From the NCBI RefSeq assembly GCF_032854445.1, contig NC_088302.1, positions 13,449,338 through 13,513,337 of the forward strand: 64,000 nucleotides of DNA, written 5' to 3'. Positions 63,101 through 64,000 of the stretch are shown here, one piece after another. The DNA is from Liolophura sinensis (taxonomy: Eukaryota; Mollusca; Polyplacophora; Chitonida; Chitonidae). The position numbers and the translations under genes were made by a program. Position 1 is the stretch's first letter, and the number at the start of each line of letters is the position of its first letter. A model generated the notes under the pieces. The model worked only from the letters and a program-made list of their open reading frames with translations. It did not search any database and was not told the DNA's origin.

Positions 63101-64000
63101 AAAGACGCAAGGTTTGTTCTAGGCGAATGAGTGGAATCGGTATTCAAATCGTGTACCATGCTAGAATATAGGTTGTCGATAAAATGTCTATTTCGGTTGC
63201 GCTTTGACTGGACATGTTCATATATCCAACATGGTGATCTAATTCACCACGCTGAATATACGGCTCCTAGCCCCGGGTAAAGGGGAATTAGACAATCATG
63301 TTAAACTTGGAGTCAAAGTGTTCGATGAAATAACCTTGACACACTAGTTTTTACAATGGTAACTTATGACGTTTATTGAAGTAGCCTCACAACACACTGG
63401 AGCTAACAAATACTACAAGACGAGATATGTACACGCGATATGCAGGGCTCCCCCGGTGTGTTACTGTCCCAGTAAGGATGTCATAGTGTCAAAATTGTCA
63501 CCTCTGTGACGTCACTAACCGGACAAAGCCGGCAGACACCATACTGGGCAAACTGTTTGCCGTGAAATCAAAACAAAGCTGATAACAGAACAAACCTATT
63601 CTTTGACAATGGCTTGTGGTTCCCTACTGACACCTCTATCATTCAATTCATTAAGTCCTTGCCGAAACTACAAATCTGAAATTCGAAACCCAGGAGACAA
63701 AGAATATGGAGTCCGACACTTTGGGATAACTGTGTAATTACGAGGATTTATTGGAATTAACTCATGACTAAATATGTATTCACAATACAAATTTTACACA
63801 ATGCACTATACATTTTAGAAAGTAATAAGTTTAAATGTATTTCAGTGACTTGCTTAGCAAAATTCGTATCTACATTAAATAAATCCACAACATCATTTTC
63901 AGGGAATCAGATAATTTAACCTCTTCGAGAACAGTAATATTACAACATTAAAATAGAAGTTACGTACATTGTAAGAGATTGGCTATACGACACTGATGGT
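60123..64000. other. Region with no recognised gene, cut by window end (unit 3)
   Basis: Copy of 3581-7427, with the hairpin at 60591-60631 and the anonymous frame at 62851-63171. Gene A of this unit should begin, from its stop codon, about 300 bases beyond the window. Confidence 0.55.

Larger units (their letters stand above)
53600..64000. repeat. Tandem array unit 3 (right end cut by window)
   Basis: The third collinear copy runs through the gypsy fossil, the same LINE insertion as unit 1 and the following 4 kb. It ends a few hundred bases before gene A's stop codon would be reached. Its last roughly 200 bases carry several substitutions that units 1 and 2 lack, for example around 63840-63900. 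Confidence 0.9.

Noticed and set aside
1-64000. Satellite or centromeric array
   Set aside because: Units are about 28 kb, carry spliced genes and single insertions, and are too long and complex for a satellite monomer.

Overview
The window is eukaryotic, AT-rich, intron-containing DNA, most likely from a mollusc and probably a bivalve. The evidence is spliced secreted genes with TSP1 plus VWA domains, a tRNA-headed SINE of the type abundant in molluscs, a 5'-truncated RNase H-bearing LINE with a (TCAC)n tail, and Ty3/gypsy retrotransposon fossils. The organism call is inferred from repeat and gene style only.

The dominant structure is a head-to-tail array of at least three near-identical units, about 27.4-29.2 kb apart. 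If each unit is taken to start at the 5' end of its gypsy fossil, unit 1 is 1-26229 (left end cut by the window), unit 2 is 26230-53599 and unit 3 is 53600-64000 (cut on the right). The order in a unit is: gypsy fossil; about 1 kb without a gene; a LINE insertion site (occupied in units 1 and 3, empty in unit 2); about 4 kb without a recognised gene; gene A (minus strand); a SINE-rich divergent intergenic region; gene B (plus strand); a relic of a second gypsy-like element; then 7-8 kb without a recognised gene. A solo LTR interrupts that last stretch only in unit 1.

Genes A and B are the real host genes. Both have a signal peptide, one TSP1-type repeat and one VWA domain, and each is cut by two phase-1 introns at matching positions, so they are paralogues. 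They lie head to head with TATA-type promoters about 3.3 kb apart. Gene A (331 aa) keeps a complete VWA metal site (MIDAS). Gene B (304 aa) has lost key MIDAS residues. The unit 2 copy of gene A carries a one-base insertion in its last exon. The unit 3 pair would lie beyond the window.

The units are mosaics: which two copies agree changes along the unit. The roughly 12 kb around the gene pair is far more alike between units 1 and 2 than the flanks are. This fits unequal crossing-over plus gene conversion, but a haplotype-switch assembly artefact could look similar and must be excluded.
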